64,000 nucleotides of DNA from Anaeromyxobacter oryzae (GTDB taxonomy: Bacteria; Myxococcota; Myxococcia; Myxococcales; Anaeromyxobacteraceae). A program made the translations under genes and the position numbers. The stretch lies in assembly GCF_023169945.1 (NCBI RefSeq), contig NZ_AP025591.1, positions 1,076,501-1,140,500 on the forward strand. Reading direction: 5' to 3'. The notes below the pieces were generated by a model, which was not told the DNA's origin, did no database searches, and saw only the letters and a program-made list of their open reading frames with translations. Numbering within the stretch: position 1 is the first letter of the stretch; every line of letters begins with the position of its first letter. Shown piece after piece: positions 44,814 through 53,108 of the stretch.

Positions 44814-44858
44814 CCGAGAGGCACCGGGCGGATTCGAACCGCCGAATACGGGTTTTGC
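44814..44858 (-). repeat. Right attachment site within intact tRNA-Cys
   Basis: Identical over 45 bp to 39152-39196. The sequence starts five bases outside the mature tRNA 3' end and runs into the anticodon loop; the two copies diverge directly after TTTTGC. Confidence 0.85.
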
Positions 44859-44890
44859 AGACCCGGGCCTTACCACTTGGCGACGGTGCC
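44819..44890 (-). tRNA. tRNA-Cys (anticodon GCA)
   Basis: Folds as a cloverleaf on the minus strand: acceptor stem GGCACCG/CGGTGCC with discriminator U, D-arm GCC-AAGTGGTAA-GGC, anticodon stem CGGGT/ACCCG around CTGCAAA (anticodon GCA), and T-arm GGCGG-TTCGAAT-CCGCC. U73 is typical of tRNA-Cys. The CCA end is not encoded. It is the integration site of the island. Confidence 0.95.
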
Positions 44891-44908
44891 GTACCGAGAC
44901 GGACTTTC

Positions 44909-45514
44909 TTACCGGAGGCCCGGGGCGGCGTCAACGCGCCCGGTGCCCGGGCGGTCGCCCGCATCGGTGATGGCGTCGCGCGACCGGACGGTCGCGCGCG
45001 CCACGCGGATCCCGCGCGCCCGGAGCGCGGCGACGAGGCCGGGCAGCTCGGCGCGGGCGGCGCGCTCGAGGGCGGCGGCGGGGCGGAGCGTGAGCTCCAG
45101 GCCGGCGGCGCCGCCGCGGAGATCGACGCCCAGCGCGCTGCCGAACGCGAGCGCCACCCGGTCGCCGCCGGCGACGCGCGCGGCCTCCACCGCGGCGGGG
45201 AGCGCCCGGACCCCCGCCCGGAGCGCGTCGACGGAGGCGGTCGCCTGGACGTCGGCGGTCGAGCGCTGCTGCGCGACCTCGCAGGCGCCGCGGGCCGCCT
45301 CCTCGCTCGACCCGGAGGCGCGCCGTTCGCCGTCGACCGTCGCCGGTGTGGTGCGGCGGGCGGGCGATCCGGCGCGCACCGCCTGCGCCCGGCTCCCGCC
45401 GGCAGCGGCGCGCCGCGCGGAACGGAGCGCCTCCGCGAATCGCGAAGCCGCGCGCCGGGCCGGTGTGGCGTCGCGCTCGCGAGCGGGCGGCGTCGCGCGG
45501 TGGATGGCTGGCAT
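44909..45514 (-). CDS. Ala/Arg-rich protein, possibly FliK/SctP-like
   Basis: A 201-residue protein with high third-position GC on this strand, which supports coding. The N-terminal 100 residues are Ala/Arg-rich and probably disordered. The C-terminal 90 (LGVDLRGGAAGLELTLRPAAALERAARAELPGLVAALRARGIRVARATV) resemble the C-terminal fold of needle/hook-length regulators (FliK, SctP/HpaP), though not clearly. It sits between argJ (124 bp upstream) and tRNA-Cys. The match is weak, so the family is an inference. Confidence 0.5.
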   Translation of the reverse strand: MPAIHRATPPARERDATPARRAASRFAEALRSARRAAAGGSRAQAVRAGSPARRTTPATVDGERRASGSSEEAARGACEVAQQRSTADVQATASVDALRAGVRALPAAVEAARVAGGDRVALAFGSALGVDLRGGAAGLELTLRPAAALERAARAELPGLVAALRARGIRVARATVRSRDAITDAGDRPGTGRVDAAPGLR

Positions 45515-45637
45515 GCGGACCTGCGCCTTGCAGCCGCGGTGCCGGGAGGATCCCGCGGGATCTCGGGCGGCGCGGGCGAGGCGGCGGCTCGGGCGCGGAC
45601 GGAGCGGGCGCGCGGCGGACGGAGCGGCTGCGGGCGC

Positions 45638-46957
45638 TCAGCTCCGGTAGTCCGCGTTCTCCGTCACGTACTCGTGCGAGAGATCCGCGCCCAGCACCGC
45701 GCACGACTCCGACCCGATGCCGAGGTCGACGTCGATCTCCACGCGCCGCTCGTGCGGCGGGAAGTCGACCGCCGGGCGGAACGTGAGCCCATCCGCGGGG
45801 GGCGCGCTCGCGTACAGCTCGGCGGTCCGCATGTGGCGGACGAGGCGCTCCTCCTTGGCGGGATCGAGCCGCATCGCGCCGCCCTCGAGCACCGTCTCGC
45901 CGCCCACCTTGATCGTGGCGCGAGCGGGGTCCACCGGGATCCCGGCGGCGCCGGCGACCTTCCCGACAGCGCAGAGGAGCCGGCCGACGTTCGGGTCGTT
46001 GCCGTTGACGGCGGCCTTGAGCAGCGGTGAGTTCACCACGGCCTTGCCGATGGTGCGCGCGGCCTCGAAGGACGGCGCGCCGGTCACGCGGACGCGAATG
46101 ACGTGGTGCACGCCCTCGCCGTTCCGCACCACGTCCTCGGCGAGATCGCCACAGACGTGGGCCAGCGCGGCGGCGAAGTCCGCCGCCGGCGGCGCGGGGC
46201 GGGCGCGGGACGAGACCAGCGCGACGGTGTCCGACGTGCTCGTGTCCGAGTCGATGGAGATGCAGTTGAACGTCGCGTCCACGGCGGCGTCGAGCGCGGC
46301 CCGGAGCGCGCCGCGCGGCACGTCGAGATCGGTGAGGATGAACACGAGCATGGTGGCGAGGTTCGGCTCGATCATCCCCGCGCCCTTCGCGATCCCGACG
46401 ATGCTCCCGCCGCCGACGTCGGCCCGCCGGATCTTCGGGTAGAGGTCGGTCGTCATGATCGCCTCGGCCGCGGGCAGGACCGAGCGCGCCTGGAGCGCCC
46501 CGTGCGCGGCCGGGAGCTCCTCGACCATCCGGTCGACGGGCAAGCGCCACCCGATGACGCCGGTGGAGCACGGCAGCACCTGCTCCGGCGCGAGGCCCAG
46601 GAGCCGGCCCGCCGCGGCGCACACGCGCTCGGAGGCCTCGACGCCGCCCGGCGCGCAGACGTTCGAGACCTTGTTGTTCACGACGAGCGCGCCGAGCGCC
46701 TCGCCGCCGAGGCGGCGGCGGCCGACGATGACGGGCGCGCCGGGGAACGCGTTCCGGGTGAACTTCGCGGCGAACGCGGGCGACGGCCGGTCGAGGGCGA
46801 CGAGCGTGAGCTTCATCCGCCCGGGCTTGGGCACCTCCACCGGGACGAAGTCGAAGGTGCAGGTGCCCACCCGGAAGCCCTCCGGGAGGGCCGCCTGGGC
46901 CTCGAGCCAGGCGCGGTGCTCGGCCTTCGACGCGAACGTGAGCGAGGTGCTCGGCAT
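45638..46957 (-). CDS. argJ: Bifunctional glutamate N-acetyltransferase / amino-acid acetyltransferase
   Basis: A 439-residue ArgJ enzyme of arginine biosynthesis. It moves the acetyl group from N-acetylornithine to glutamate, recycling it. The precursor self-cleaves at the ATML motif (Thr near residue 200 in PNLATML) into alpha and beta chains. Oxyanion-hole residues are in PCSTGVIG. The C-terminus ends GADLSHEYVTENADYRS, as in typical family members. ATG start. Whether it also acetylates glutamate from acetyl-CoA cannot be told from sequence. Confidence 0.95.
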   Translation of the reverse strand: MPSTSLTFASKAEHRAWLEAQAALPEGFRVGTCTFDFVPVEVPKPGRMKLTLVALDRPSPAFAAKFTRNAFPGAPVIVGRRRLGGEALGALVVNNKVSNVCAPGGVEASERVCAAAGRLLGLAPEQVLPCSTGVIGWRLPVDRMVEELPAAHGALQARSVLPAAEAIMTTDLYPKIRRADVGGGSIVGIAKGAGMIEPNLATMLVFILTDLDVPRGALRAALDAAVDATFNCISIDSDTSTSDTVALVSSRARPAPPAADFAAALAHVCGDLAEDVVRNGEGVHHVIRVRVTGAPSFEAARTIGKAVVNSPLLKAAVNGNDPNVGRLLCAVGKVAGAAGIPVDPARATIKVGGETVLEGGAMRLDPAKEERLVRHMRTAELYASAPPADGLTFRPAVDFPPHERRVEIDVDLGIGSESCAVLGADLSHEYVTENADYRS

Positions 46958-47018
46958 GGCGCGCGTGTATCGCGCTCCGGCGGTCGCGTCAACGCGGGCG
47001 GACGCGACGGCGGGGAGC

Positions 47019-48656
47019 CTAGAGATGCTTCTCCCGCAGCGCCCGCTTGTTCACCTTCCCGACGCTGGTCCGGTCGATGGCGTCCACCCCCTTCACCTCG
47101 AGGAGCAGGGCCTGCCGCCCGAGGACGCCCTTCTCGACGTACCCCTTCACGTGGGCGTGCAGCGTCCGCTCGTCGGGCGCCGGATCGCCGGCGCGCGCGA
47201 CGACGAGCGCGAGCGGGCGCTCGCCCCACTTCGGATCCGGCCTCCCGATCACGGCCACCTCCGCGACCGCGGGGTGCGCCGCGAGGACGTCCTCGAGCTC
47301 GAGCGAGGACACCCACTCCCCGCCCACCTTGATGACGTCCTTCCGGCGGTCGACGATCTTCACGTACCCGCGCGCATCGCGCCACGCGACGTCGCCGGTG
47401 TGCAGCACGCCGCCCTCCCAGAGCTTCTCGGACGCCTTCTCCTCCTTCAGGTACCCCGCCGTGAGCCACGGCGCGCGCACCACGATCTCGCCGGTGGCCC
47501 GGCCGTCGGCGGGGAGCTCCGCGAGCTCGTCGCCGACGACCCGCAGGTCCACGAGCGGGAGGGCGCGCCCGGTGCGCGTCCGGAGCTCCGCCTGCGCCTC
47601 GGCGGGGCCGGCGAGGTCCGCCGGGTCGAGGTGGGCGATGGTGAGCACGGGGCACGTCTCGCTCATCCCGTAGCCGACCACCACGTCGATGCCGCGGGCG
47701 AGCGCGGCGAGCGCGAGCGGCTTCGGGAGCGCCGCGCCGCCCACGAGCACCTTCCAGCGCGAGAGGTCCACCGCCTCGCCCCCCGGCGTCCGGAGGAGCA
47801 TGTGGAGGATGGTCGGGACGCAGTGCGAGAACGTGACGCCCTCGCGCGCGATGAGGCCGAGGAGGACGTCCGGCGCGTAGCGGCCGGGGTACACCTGCTT
47901 CACGCCGAGCGCCGTGGCGATGTACGGCAACCCCCACGCGTGGACGTGGAACATGGGCGTGATCGGCATGTAGACGTCGCCGCGTCGGAAGCTCGCATGG
48001 TGCGCCGTCGCGAGCGTCGCGAGCGTCCCGAGCGTGTGCAGCACGAGCTGGCGGTGCGTGAACCAGACGCCCTTCGGCAGGCCGGTCGTGCCCGTCGTGT
48101 AGAACGTCGTCGCGCGGGTGTCCTCGTCGAGCTCGGGGAACGGGAAGCGCTCCGGCGCCGCGGCGAGGAGGGCCTCGTACTCGCCCGCGAACCGGACGGT
48201 GTGGGACCCGGGTGCGCCGTCGTCGGTGAGCACCACGAAGGCGCGGACCGTATCGATGCGGCCGCGGATCGTCTCGAGCACCGGGAGGAAGTCCGAGTGG
48301 ACGAGGAGCACGTCGTCCCCGGCGTGCTCGATCGTGTAGAGGATCTGCTCCGGCGAGAGGCGGACGTTGATGGTGTGGAGTACGGCACCCATCATCGGGA
48401 CGGCGAAGAACGCCTCGAGGTACCGGTGGCTGTCCCAGTCCATCACGCCGACGGTGTCGCCGGGCTTCACGCCGAGCGCGGCGAGCGCGCCCGCGAGCCG
48501 GTGGATCCGCTGCTCGAGGTCGGCGTAGGTGTGCCGGCGGAGGTCGCGGTAGACGATCTCCTGCGCCGGATCGCGCGCCACGGGCGACTCGAGAAGGCGC
48601 CGGATGGTCAGCCCGTCGCGCCGCGCGGGAGCGGAGGGGGCGGTGTCGTTGAGCAT
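47019..48656 (-). CDS. AMP-binding fatty acyl-CoA ligase
   Basis: A 545-residue cytoplasmic member of the acyl-adenylate family. ATG 48656. The P-loop-like motif is TFYTTGTTGLPKGVWFTHRQL, with GYGMSETCP and the hinge GYVKIVDRRKDVIKVGGEWVSSLELED downstream. The catalytic Lys is in RTSVGKVNKRALREK near the C-terminus. It resembles medium/long-chain fatty-acid CoA ligases of the AlkK type, which activate fatty acids for beta-oxidation. It is divergent from the MglA-like GTPase gene (90 bp apart). Confidence 0.92.
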   Translation of the reverse strand: MLNDTAPSAPARRDGLTIRRLLESPVARDPAQEIVYRDLRRHTYADLEQRIHRLAGALAALGVKPGDTVGVMDWDSHRYLEAFFAVPMMGAVLHTINVRLSPEQILYTIEHAGDDVLLVHSDFLPVLETIRGRIDTVRAFVVLTDDGAPGSHTVRFAGEYEALLAAAPERFPFPELDEDTRATTFYTTGTTGLPKGVWFTHRQLVLHTLGTLATLATAHHASFRRGDVYMPITPMFHVHAWGLPYIATALGVKQVYPGRYAPDVLLGLIAREGVTFSHCVPTILHMLLRTPGGEAVDLSRWKVLVGGAALPKPLALAALARGIDVVVGYGMSETCPVLTIAHLDPADLAGPAEAQAELRTRTGRALPLVDLRVVGDELAELPADGRATGEIVVRAPWLTAGYLKEEKASEKLWEGGVLHTGDVAWRDARGYVKIVDRRKDVIKVGGEWVSSLELEDVLAAHPAVAEVAVIGRPDPKWGERPLALVVARAGDPAPDERTLHAHVKGYVEKGVLGRQALLLEVKGVDAIDRTSVGKVNKRALREKHL

Positions 48657-48734
48657 GGGGACGACTCCTCGTGGACCGCGACGGATTCGCCGCGGCGGCG
48701 CCGGGCGGCGCCTCGCCACCCGCCGCCGGACGGA

Positions 48735-48740
48735 TAGAAT
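48735..48740 (+). promoter_or_regulatory. Candidate -10 box for a leaderless GTPase mRNA
   Basis: TAGAAT lies six bases before the GTG start at 48747, so transcription would begin at or next to the start codon. No Shine-Dalgarno is present, which agrees with a leaderless message. No clear -35 box was found. Confidence 0.35.
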
Positions 48741-48746
48741 GCGCGC

Positions 48747-49844
48747 GTGTCCACCGTCAACCCGGTCTCGCGCGAGATCTCGGCCAAGATCGTCTATTAC
48801 GGCCCCGGCCTCTCCGGGAAGACCACGAGCCTGCAGCAGATCCACGCGGGGGTGCGCCCGGACGCGCGCGGGCAGCTCATCAGCCTGTCGACCGAGGGCG
48901 ATCGGACGCTGTTCTTCGACTTCCTCCCGCTCCGGGTGGAGCAGGTCCGGGGCCTCACGCTCCGTCTTCAGCTCTACACGGTCCCCGGGCAGGTGTTCTA
49001 CGACGCCACCCGCAAGCTGGTGCTGAACGGCTCCGACGGCGTGGTGTTCGTGGCGGACTCGCAGCCGCTCGCCGTCGACTCGAACCTGGAGTCGATGTCG
49101 AACCTCGAGACGAACCTCTCCGAGATGGGGATCGACCTCGCGGCATTCCCGTTCGTCATCCAGTACAACAAGCGCGACCTCCCGAGCGCCCTCCCCGTCG
49201 CCGAGCTCCGGCGCCAGCTCAACCCGCGCGCCGTCCCGGACTTCGAGACCGTCGCGAGCCGGGGAGAGGGCATCCTCGACGCGCTGAAGGAGATCACGCG
49301 GCTCGTCGTGCGGGACCTGAAGGCGCGCCAGCCGCGGCGCGCGCCCGGCATGTCGCTCTCGCGGGGCGGGTCGGAGCTGGCGCGCGGGATCTCCGCGGCG
49401 GCGGACGCTCCGGCGCGGGCCGCGGAGCCGCCACGCCCGGCGCGGACGCCGCCGCCTCTCTCCGCCGGCCCGGCGGCCCGCCGCGAGGAGGCCATCGCCG
49501 CGGCCGCGCCGCCGCGGGATCGCGGGCAGCTCGTGGGGCTCTCGTTCGCGCGGCTCTTCCCGGGCGAGGGCACCGCCATCGCCGAGGTGGAGCTCGAGAT
49601 CCGCGAGCGCGCCTTCGGCCCGGCGGTCCGCCGCGCGGCGGAGGCCGTCGCGGAGCTGCTCGCCGCCCTCCCCGTCGACGAGCAGGCGCCGACCGCCCGC
49701 GCCGCGCTCCTCGGCCTCGATGGGCGGGAGTTCCTCCGCCTCGGGAGGCTCGCCGCGAAGCCGGACGTCGCGATGACCGAGCAGGACGCGCTCTTCGCGC
49801 TGTACGTGCTCGTCGCGGCCGCCGTGAAGGCGGAGCGGATCTAG
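48747..49844 (+). CDS. MglA-like small Ras GTPase with C-terminal extension
   Basis: A 365-residue protein. Residues 1-190 are a Ras-like GTPase of the MglA/SofG branch: P-loop GPGLSGKTTS (about 19-28), switch region LSTEGDRTLFFDFLP (with MglA-type TLFFDFLP), LYTVPGQVFYDATRKLVL and the G4 motif NKRDLP. MglA controls polarity and gliding in Myxococcus. Residues 190-260 are a Pro/Ala-rich linker, and about 265-365 form an extra helical domain absent from MglA. GTG start with a -10-like box six bases upstream. No MglB gene is adjacent. Confidence 0.9.
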   Translation: MSTVNPVSREISAKIVYYGPGLSGKTTSLQQIHAGVRPDARGQLISLSTEGDRTLFFDFLPLRVEQVRGLTLRLQLYTVPGQVFYDATRKLVLNGSDGVVFVADSQPLAVDSNLESMSNLETNLSEMGIDLAAFPFVIQYNKRDLPSALPVAELRRQLNPRAVPDFETVASRGEGILDALKEITRLVVRDLKARQPRRAPGMSLSRGGSELARGISAAADAPARAAEPPRPARTPPPLSAGPAARREEAIAAAAPPRDRGQLVGLSFARLFPGEGTAIAEVELEIRERAFGPAVRRAAEAVAELLAALPVDEQAPTARAALLGLDGREFLRLGRLAAKPDVAMTEQDALFALYVLVAAAVKAERI

Positions 49845-49946
49845 CCCCGGCCGAACCCTCTCAGAACTCATCGCATCTCGGCGACGGATTCGCGACCGCG
49901 TCCGCTCGGGCGTCGCGTGATCGGTAGTAGGGGCGGCATCGGGCTG

Positions 49947-50030
49947 AGAAGAAGGGGGACGGCCGGAGCGGCGCCGCGCGGACGAGACGTCGCCGCGTGG
50001 ATCGGCCCGCAAGAAGCCTGCGTCGCAACG
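49947..50030 (+). repeat. Left inverted repeat flanking the HNH gene
   Basis: About 84 bp that match the reverse complement of 51541-51625 at roughly 83% by eye with one gap. The first 19 bp (AGAAGAAGGGGGACGGCCG) and the blocks CCGCGTGGATCGGCC and GCAAGAAGCC are identical. The two copies enclose only the HNH gene. Confidence 0.7.
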
Positions 50031-50099
50031 ATGGCGATCTGGACTGGGGGCCCGAGGGTTCCGGGGCGCGCTCCGGGCTCGACCGCCCCGGTGGACCGG

Positions 50100-51275
50100 T
50101 CAGGACGAGGCGGCGAGAACCTCGGAGTATGCACCCCCGGAGCCGGCACCGGTGCGGGCGCCATGATGGTCGCCATCGGTGTCCTCGCGTCGGCGTCCCC
50201 CCGCCGCGGTGGCTTTCCGGGCGGGAGCGAACCGCTCCATCCATGCGTTCCCGAGGATCCTCCGCGCGGAGAGCAAGTTGTGGCGACGGCAGAGGAGGCG
50301 AACGTTCTCGATCGTCGACGGGCCGCCCAGGGCCTTCGGATGGATGTGGTCGTACTGGAGGCGGTGTCGCGAACCGCAGATGCCGCCGTTTTCGAGAGCC
50401 CATTGGCAGCAGCCGCCGTCGCGCACCCACACCTCCCGCTTCACCTCCGCGGCGATGTGGTCGGGCTTCGACGGGCGCTTCTCGCGCCGCGGCTTCTGGA
50501 CCAGGCCCCTCCGCTTCGCGGCTCGGTCGAGCAGCAGATCGAGGGCGGCCTCGAGGACCTCCTCCGTGCTCGCCCCGGGGCGCGTGTGCGAGAGGGCATC
50601 CCTCGCCGCGGCGACCTTCGCCTCGAACCGCTTCGTGACGGTGAGATGTATCCGGCGGAGGTCGGCGGTGAGCGGCTCGAAGGTCGGCTGGTCAGCCCGG
50701 GAACTCGGGGCGTTCACGTTCCGTGCGGGCACTTTGGCATCGAGGAGTTCAGCTGGCGAACCTGGCGCGACGACGCACGCGGGCACCAAAGCGCAGAGCT
50801 CCGACGCTGCGGCGGGTTCTGGGGCGCGAGCTGGCGGTGCCGTTGCGGCTGAGGCGCGAACGGTCGTCACGACCTCCCGCTGTGGAGGACGCTCCACCGG
50901 CTTCAGCTCCGCGACGACCGCCCGCGCCTCCTGCTTGGAGAGGTGGAAGAACCGGGGGATCACCTCGTCCCGGTTCTCCGGCGTGAGCACCTGTGCGAGC
51001 TCGCCGACGGTCGAGAGGCAGAGTCGGCCGAGCTCGAGCGGCTCGACGATCTCGGGGAAGCGCTGGATGAGCTCGGCGGCCGCCTTCCGGTAGAAGGCCG
51101 CGCTCTTCGAGAGCCTGAGCTCCCGGTGCAGGTACGTGAAGAGGCTCGGATAGCCGAGCTCCAGCCACAGCCGCTTCCCGTCGAAGGCGGCAAGTGCGAC
51201 GAGGAACTCCGCCATCGCGTGGTGCTCGCGTCGGAGGAGCTCGGAGAGCAGGGCCGAGGAGTCGCGTGCGTTCAT
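50100..51275 (-). CDS. HNH endonuclease family protein
   Basis: A 391-residue protein. The N-terminal half is helical (LLSELLRREHHAMAEFLVAL, LSKSAAFYRKAAAELIQRFPEI, probably DUF222-like). A variable Pro/Ala-rich linker follows (about 130-220). The HNH domain starts near 285 with RDGGCCQWALENGGICGSRHRLQYDHIHPKALGGPSTIENVRLLCRRHNL, including the zinc-type Cys pairs and the H-N-H residues. ATG start. Such genes occur in many copies in myxobacteria. It lies alone between inverted repeats, as mobile cargo would. Confidence 0.88.
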   Translation of the reverse strand: MNARDSSALLSELLRREHHAMAEFLVALAAFDGKRLWLELGYPSLFTYLHRELRLSKSAAFYRKAAAELIQRFPEIVEPLELGRLCLSTVGELAQVLTPENRDEVIPRFFHLSKQEARAVVAELKPVERPPQREVVTTVRASAATAPPARAPEPAAASELCALVPACVVAPGSPAELLDAKVPARNVNAPSSRADQPTFEPLTADLRRIHLTVTKRFEAKVAAARDALSHTRPGASTEEVLEAALDLLLDRAAKRRGLVQKPRREKRPSKPDHIAAEVKREVWVRDGGCCQWALENGGICGSRHRLQYDHIHPKALGGPSTIENVRLLCRRHNLLSARRILGNAWMERFAPARKATAAGGRRREDTDGDHHGARTGAGSGGAYSEVLAASS

Positions 51276-51714
51276 GCATGCATCGTCGCACGCGAATTCT
51301 CACGCTCCGGAAACGCGCGGAATGGTGGTGCCGGCGCGAGAAGTGGCGCCGCGCCTCGCGCCGAGGTTCGGACGTCGAACGCGCCGCCTCACGTCCGCGG
51401 AGCGCTGCGAGAGCGGCCTCCTCGCGCGAGCGCGGTTCGTGATTCACGCGGCCGCCGCATACGCGTCAACCGCGCGATGCGATCCATTGGGTTCCCCCGA
51501 AAGCGCTCGCGGCCGACGAGCTCCTGCCGCGACCTCGCGGCGATGCACCACGGGCTTCTTGCAGGCCGATCCACGCGGTCGACGTTTCCACCGCGCGGAC
51601 CCGCCTCGGCCGTCCCCCTTCTTCTGTGCCCTCTTCCACGTCCGCCGGCGAAGCCCGCCCGGGCCTGAGGCACCGGTCCTCGACGGATTCGTGATGAATC
51701 CTGAGGGCCGAACC
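51276..51714. other. Intergenic region upstream of the HNH gene
   Basis: The 439 bp upstream of the HNH start (minus strand) contain its presumed promoter, the right inverted repeat (51541-51625) and no coding ORF. Repeated CATG/GCATG near 51273-51284 is a short simple repeat. Confidence 0.5.
51541..51625 (-). repeat. Right inverted repeat flanking the HNH gene
   Basis: Reverse complement pairs with 49947-50030 (about 83% identical by eye). Its outer end is CCGTCCCCCTTCTTCT. No obvious target-site duplication was seen outside the repeats. Confidence 0.7.
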
Positions 51715-52374
51715 CTACCCGAGCGCGAGGACGGCCCGGGCGCCCACCACGAAGTGGAGCGCCGCCGCGACGATCACCATCGCGTGGAACACCTCGTGGT
51801 ACCCGAAGACGCGCGGGAACGGGTCGGGCCGGCGGCTCGCGTACACCACCGCGCCGAGGCTGTAGACGATCCCGCCCGCGGCGAGCACCGCGAGGTCGCC
51901 GGCGCCGAGCAGTGCCCGGAGCGCCGGGAGGACCGGGAGCACGACCCAGCCGAGCGCGACGTAGATGGCCGCCGCGAGCGCCTTGGGCGCCGTCGGCCAC
52001 AGCACCGCGCGGCCGACGCCGAGGAGCGCGCCGCCCCACGCGATCGCGAGCATCGTCGCGCCGCGGGCGCCGCCGAGGAGGAGGCACAGCGGCGTGTACG
52101 TCCCCGCGATGAGCACGAAGATCGCGGAGTGGTCGAGGCGGCGCATCGCGAGCCGCGCCCGGGGCGACCAGGTGGGCCGGTGGTAGAGCGCGCTCACCGC
52201 GAAGAGGGTGAAGAGGCTCGCGCCGTACACCAGGGCGGCCACGCGGCCGCGGGGGGACGTCGCGGAGAGGACGAGCCCGACGCCCGCCGCGAGCGCGACG
52301 CCCGCCGCGATCTCGTGCGAGACCCCGCGGAGGAGCGGCTTCGGTGGGGTGATGGTCTCGGTCGCGGCGTGCAT
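51715..52374 (-). CDS. trhA: Hemolysin III / TrhA (PAQR-family) membrane protein
   Basis: A 219-residue protein with seven predicted membrane helices and the PAQR/HlyIII signatures: HEIAAG near the N-terminus, LYHRPTW, LDHSAIFVLIAGTYTPLC in the middle and FGYHEVFHAMVIVAAALHF near the C-terminus (the conserved His ligands). TrhA-type proteins influence membrane energetics and lipid order; true hemolysis is doubtful. ATG start. Adjacent genes give no clue. Confidence 0.93.
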   Translation of the reverse strand: MHAATETITPPKPLLRGVSHEIAAGVALAAGVGLVLSATSPRGRVAALVYGASLFTLFAVSALYHRPTWSPRARLAMRRLDHSAIFVLIAGTYTPLCLLLGGARGATMLAIAWGGALLGVGRAVLWPTAPKALAAAIYVALGWVVLPVLPALRALLGAGDLAVLAAGGIVYSLGAVVYASRRPDPFPRVFGYHEVFHAMVIVAAALHFVVGARAVLALG

Positions 52375-52417
52375 GGCGGGCGCCTCCCCGGCGCACCCCC
52401 GACATACGCCCGCTCCG

Positions 52418-53065
52418 TCACGCGCGTGTCATCGACGCGATGCGCGGCCGCGGGCCGCGGCGCAGGAGCGCGCTGGCGAGGGTCTCGCCCACGCGGTCCG
52501 CCGGGGCGCGCGGGATCCCGAGGCGGCCGTCGCCGTCGCGGCCGCCGGCGACGAGCGCGATCTCGGCCCCGAGCACGTCGAGCCGCTCCGGGGTCGCGGC
52601 CGCGAGGGGCAGCGGCCCCGCGGGCCGGCGCGGCGGCGGCAGGCTCCGGCGGAAGACGCACAGGAGGAAGCTCGCGGCGGCGCGGACGCCGAGCGCCCGG
52701 GCGAGGCCACCGCGGCCGCACGCGCGCGCGAGGGCGTACGCGAGGTGCACGTGGTCCCCGTGGCGTGCGAGCGTGTAGCGGCCCACGGCGAGGACGCGGA
52801 TGCGGCCCGGGCGCCGGCCCGCGCGCACGTCGTCCGTGAGCCGGGCGGCGCGGATCGCGAGGCGATCCACGTGCGCGTAGAACCGCTGCGCGCGCTCGGG
52901 CTCGGGGAGCCGCCGGCGGCGCACCGAGAGGCGCCGGAGGGGCCGCCTCCCGGCCGGCGCGAGGACGACGAAGAAGCGCGCCACGTCCCACGCGTCCGGG
53001 TCCCCGGTCCCGGGAGACACCACCGCGAGGAAGGAGATCGCGCCCTGCTCGAGGATCTCCACCAC
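52418..53065 (-). CDS. Protein of unknown function
   Basis: A 215-residue, Arg/Ala-rich protein starting MVEILEQGAISFLAVVSPG. The middle has VRRRRLPEPERAQRFYAHVDRLAIRAARLTDDV. No signal or membrane segment is seen, and I recognise no family. A second open frame overlaps almost fully (52429-53076) but begins with a less natural Cys/Trp-Arg sequence. This frame has the better composition. It ends 43 bp upstream of the TrhA start. Confidence 0.5.
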   Translation of the reverse strand: MVEILEQGAISFLAVVSPGTGDPDAWDVARFFVVLAPAGRRPLRRLSVRRRRLPEPERAQRFYAHVDRLAIRAARLTDDVRAGRRPGRIRVLAVGRYTLARHGDHVHLAYALARACGRGGLARALGVRAAASFLLCVFRRSLPPPRRPAGPLPLAAATPERLDVLGAEIALVAGGRDGDGRLGIPRAPADRVGETLASALLRRGPRPRIASMTRA

Positions 53066-53108
53066 GAACAGAGCATGAGGTCGCCGCCCCCGCGGGGCGA
53101 GCCCCCGG

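Larger units (their letters stand above)
39152..44858. mobile_element. Decayed integrative element in tRNA-Cys (about 5.7 kb)
   Basis: The element is bounded by the 45-bp direct repeats 39152-39196 and 44814-44858. It contains a broken recombinase remnant next to the intact tRNA, a Doc/Fic toxin gene with a partner, small membrane proteins, tiny paralogues and frameshifted pieces. By eye, several genes (41.2-42.0, 43.0-43.9 kb) use more A/T than the host genes. No complete integrase, replication or transfer gene is present, so it can hardly move by itself now. Confidence 0.75.

Noticed and set aside
44931..46622. 563-codon minus-strand ORF over argJ
   Set aside because: Arg-rich shadow in another frame; argJ (45638-46957) has clear family motifs.
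49861..50430. 189-codon minus-strand ORF beside the HNH gene
   Set aside because: Shadow with Arg/Pro-rich sequence over the inverted repeat and the HNH gene end; no family features.
52429..53076. Alternative frame for the 52418-53065 gene
   Set aside because: Almost all Arg/Ser/Gly; the chosen frame has a more natural N-terminus and residue mix.
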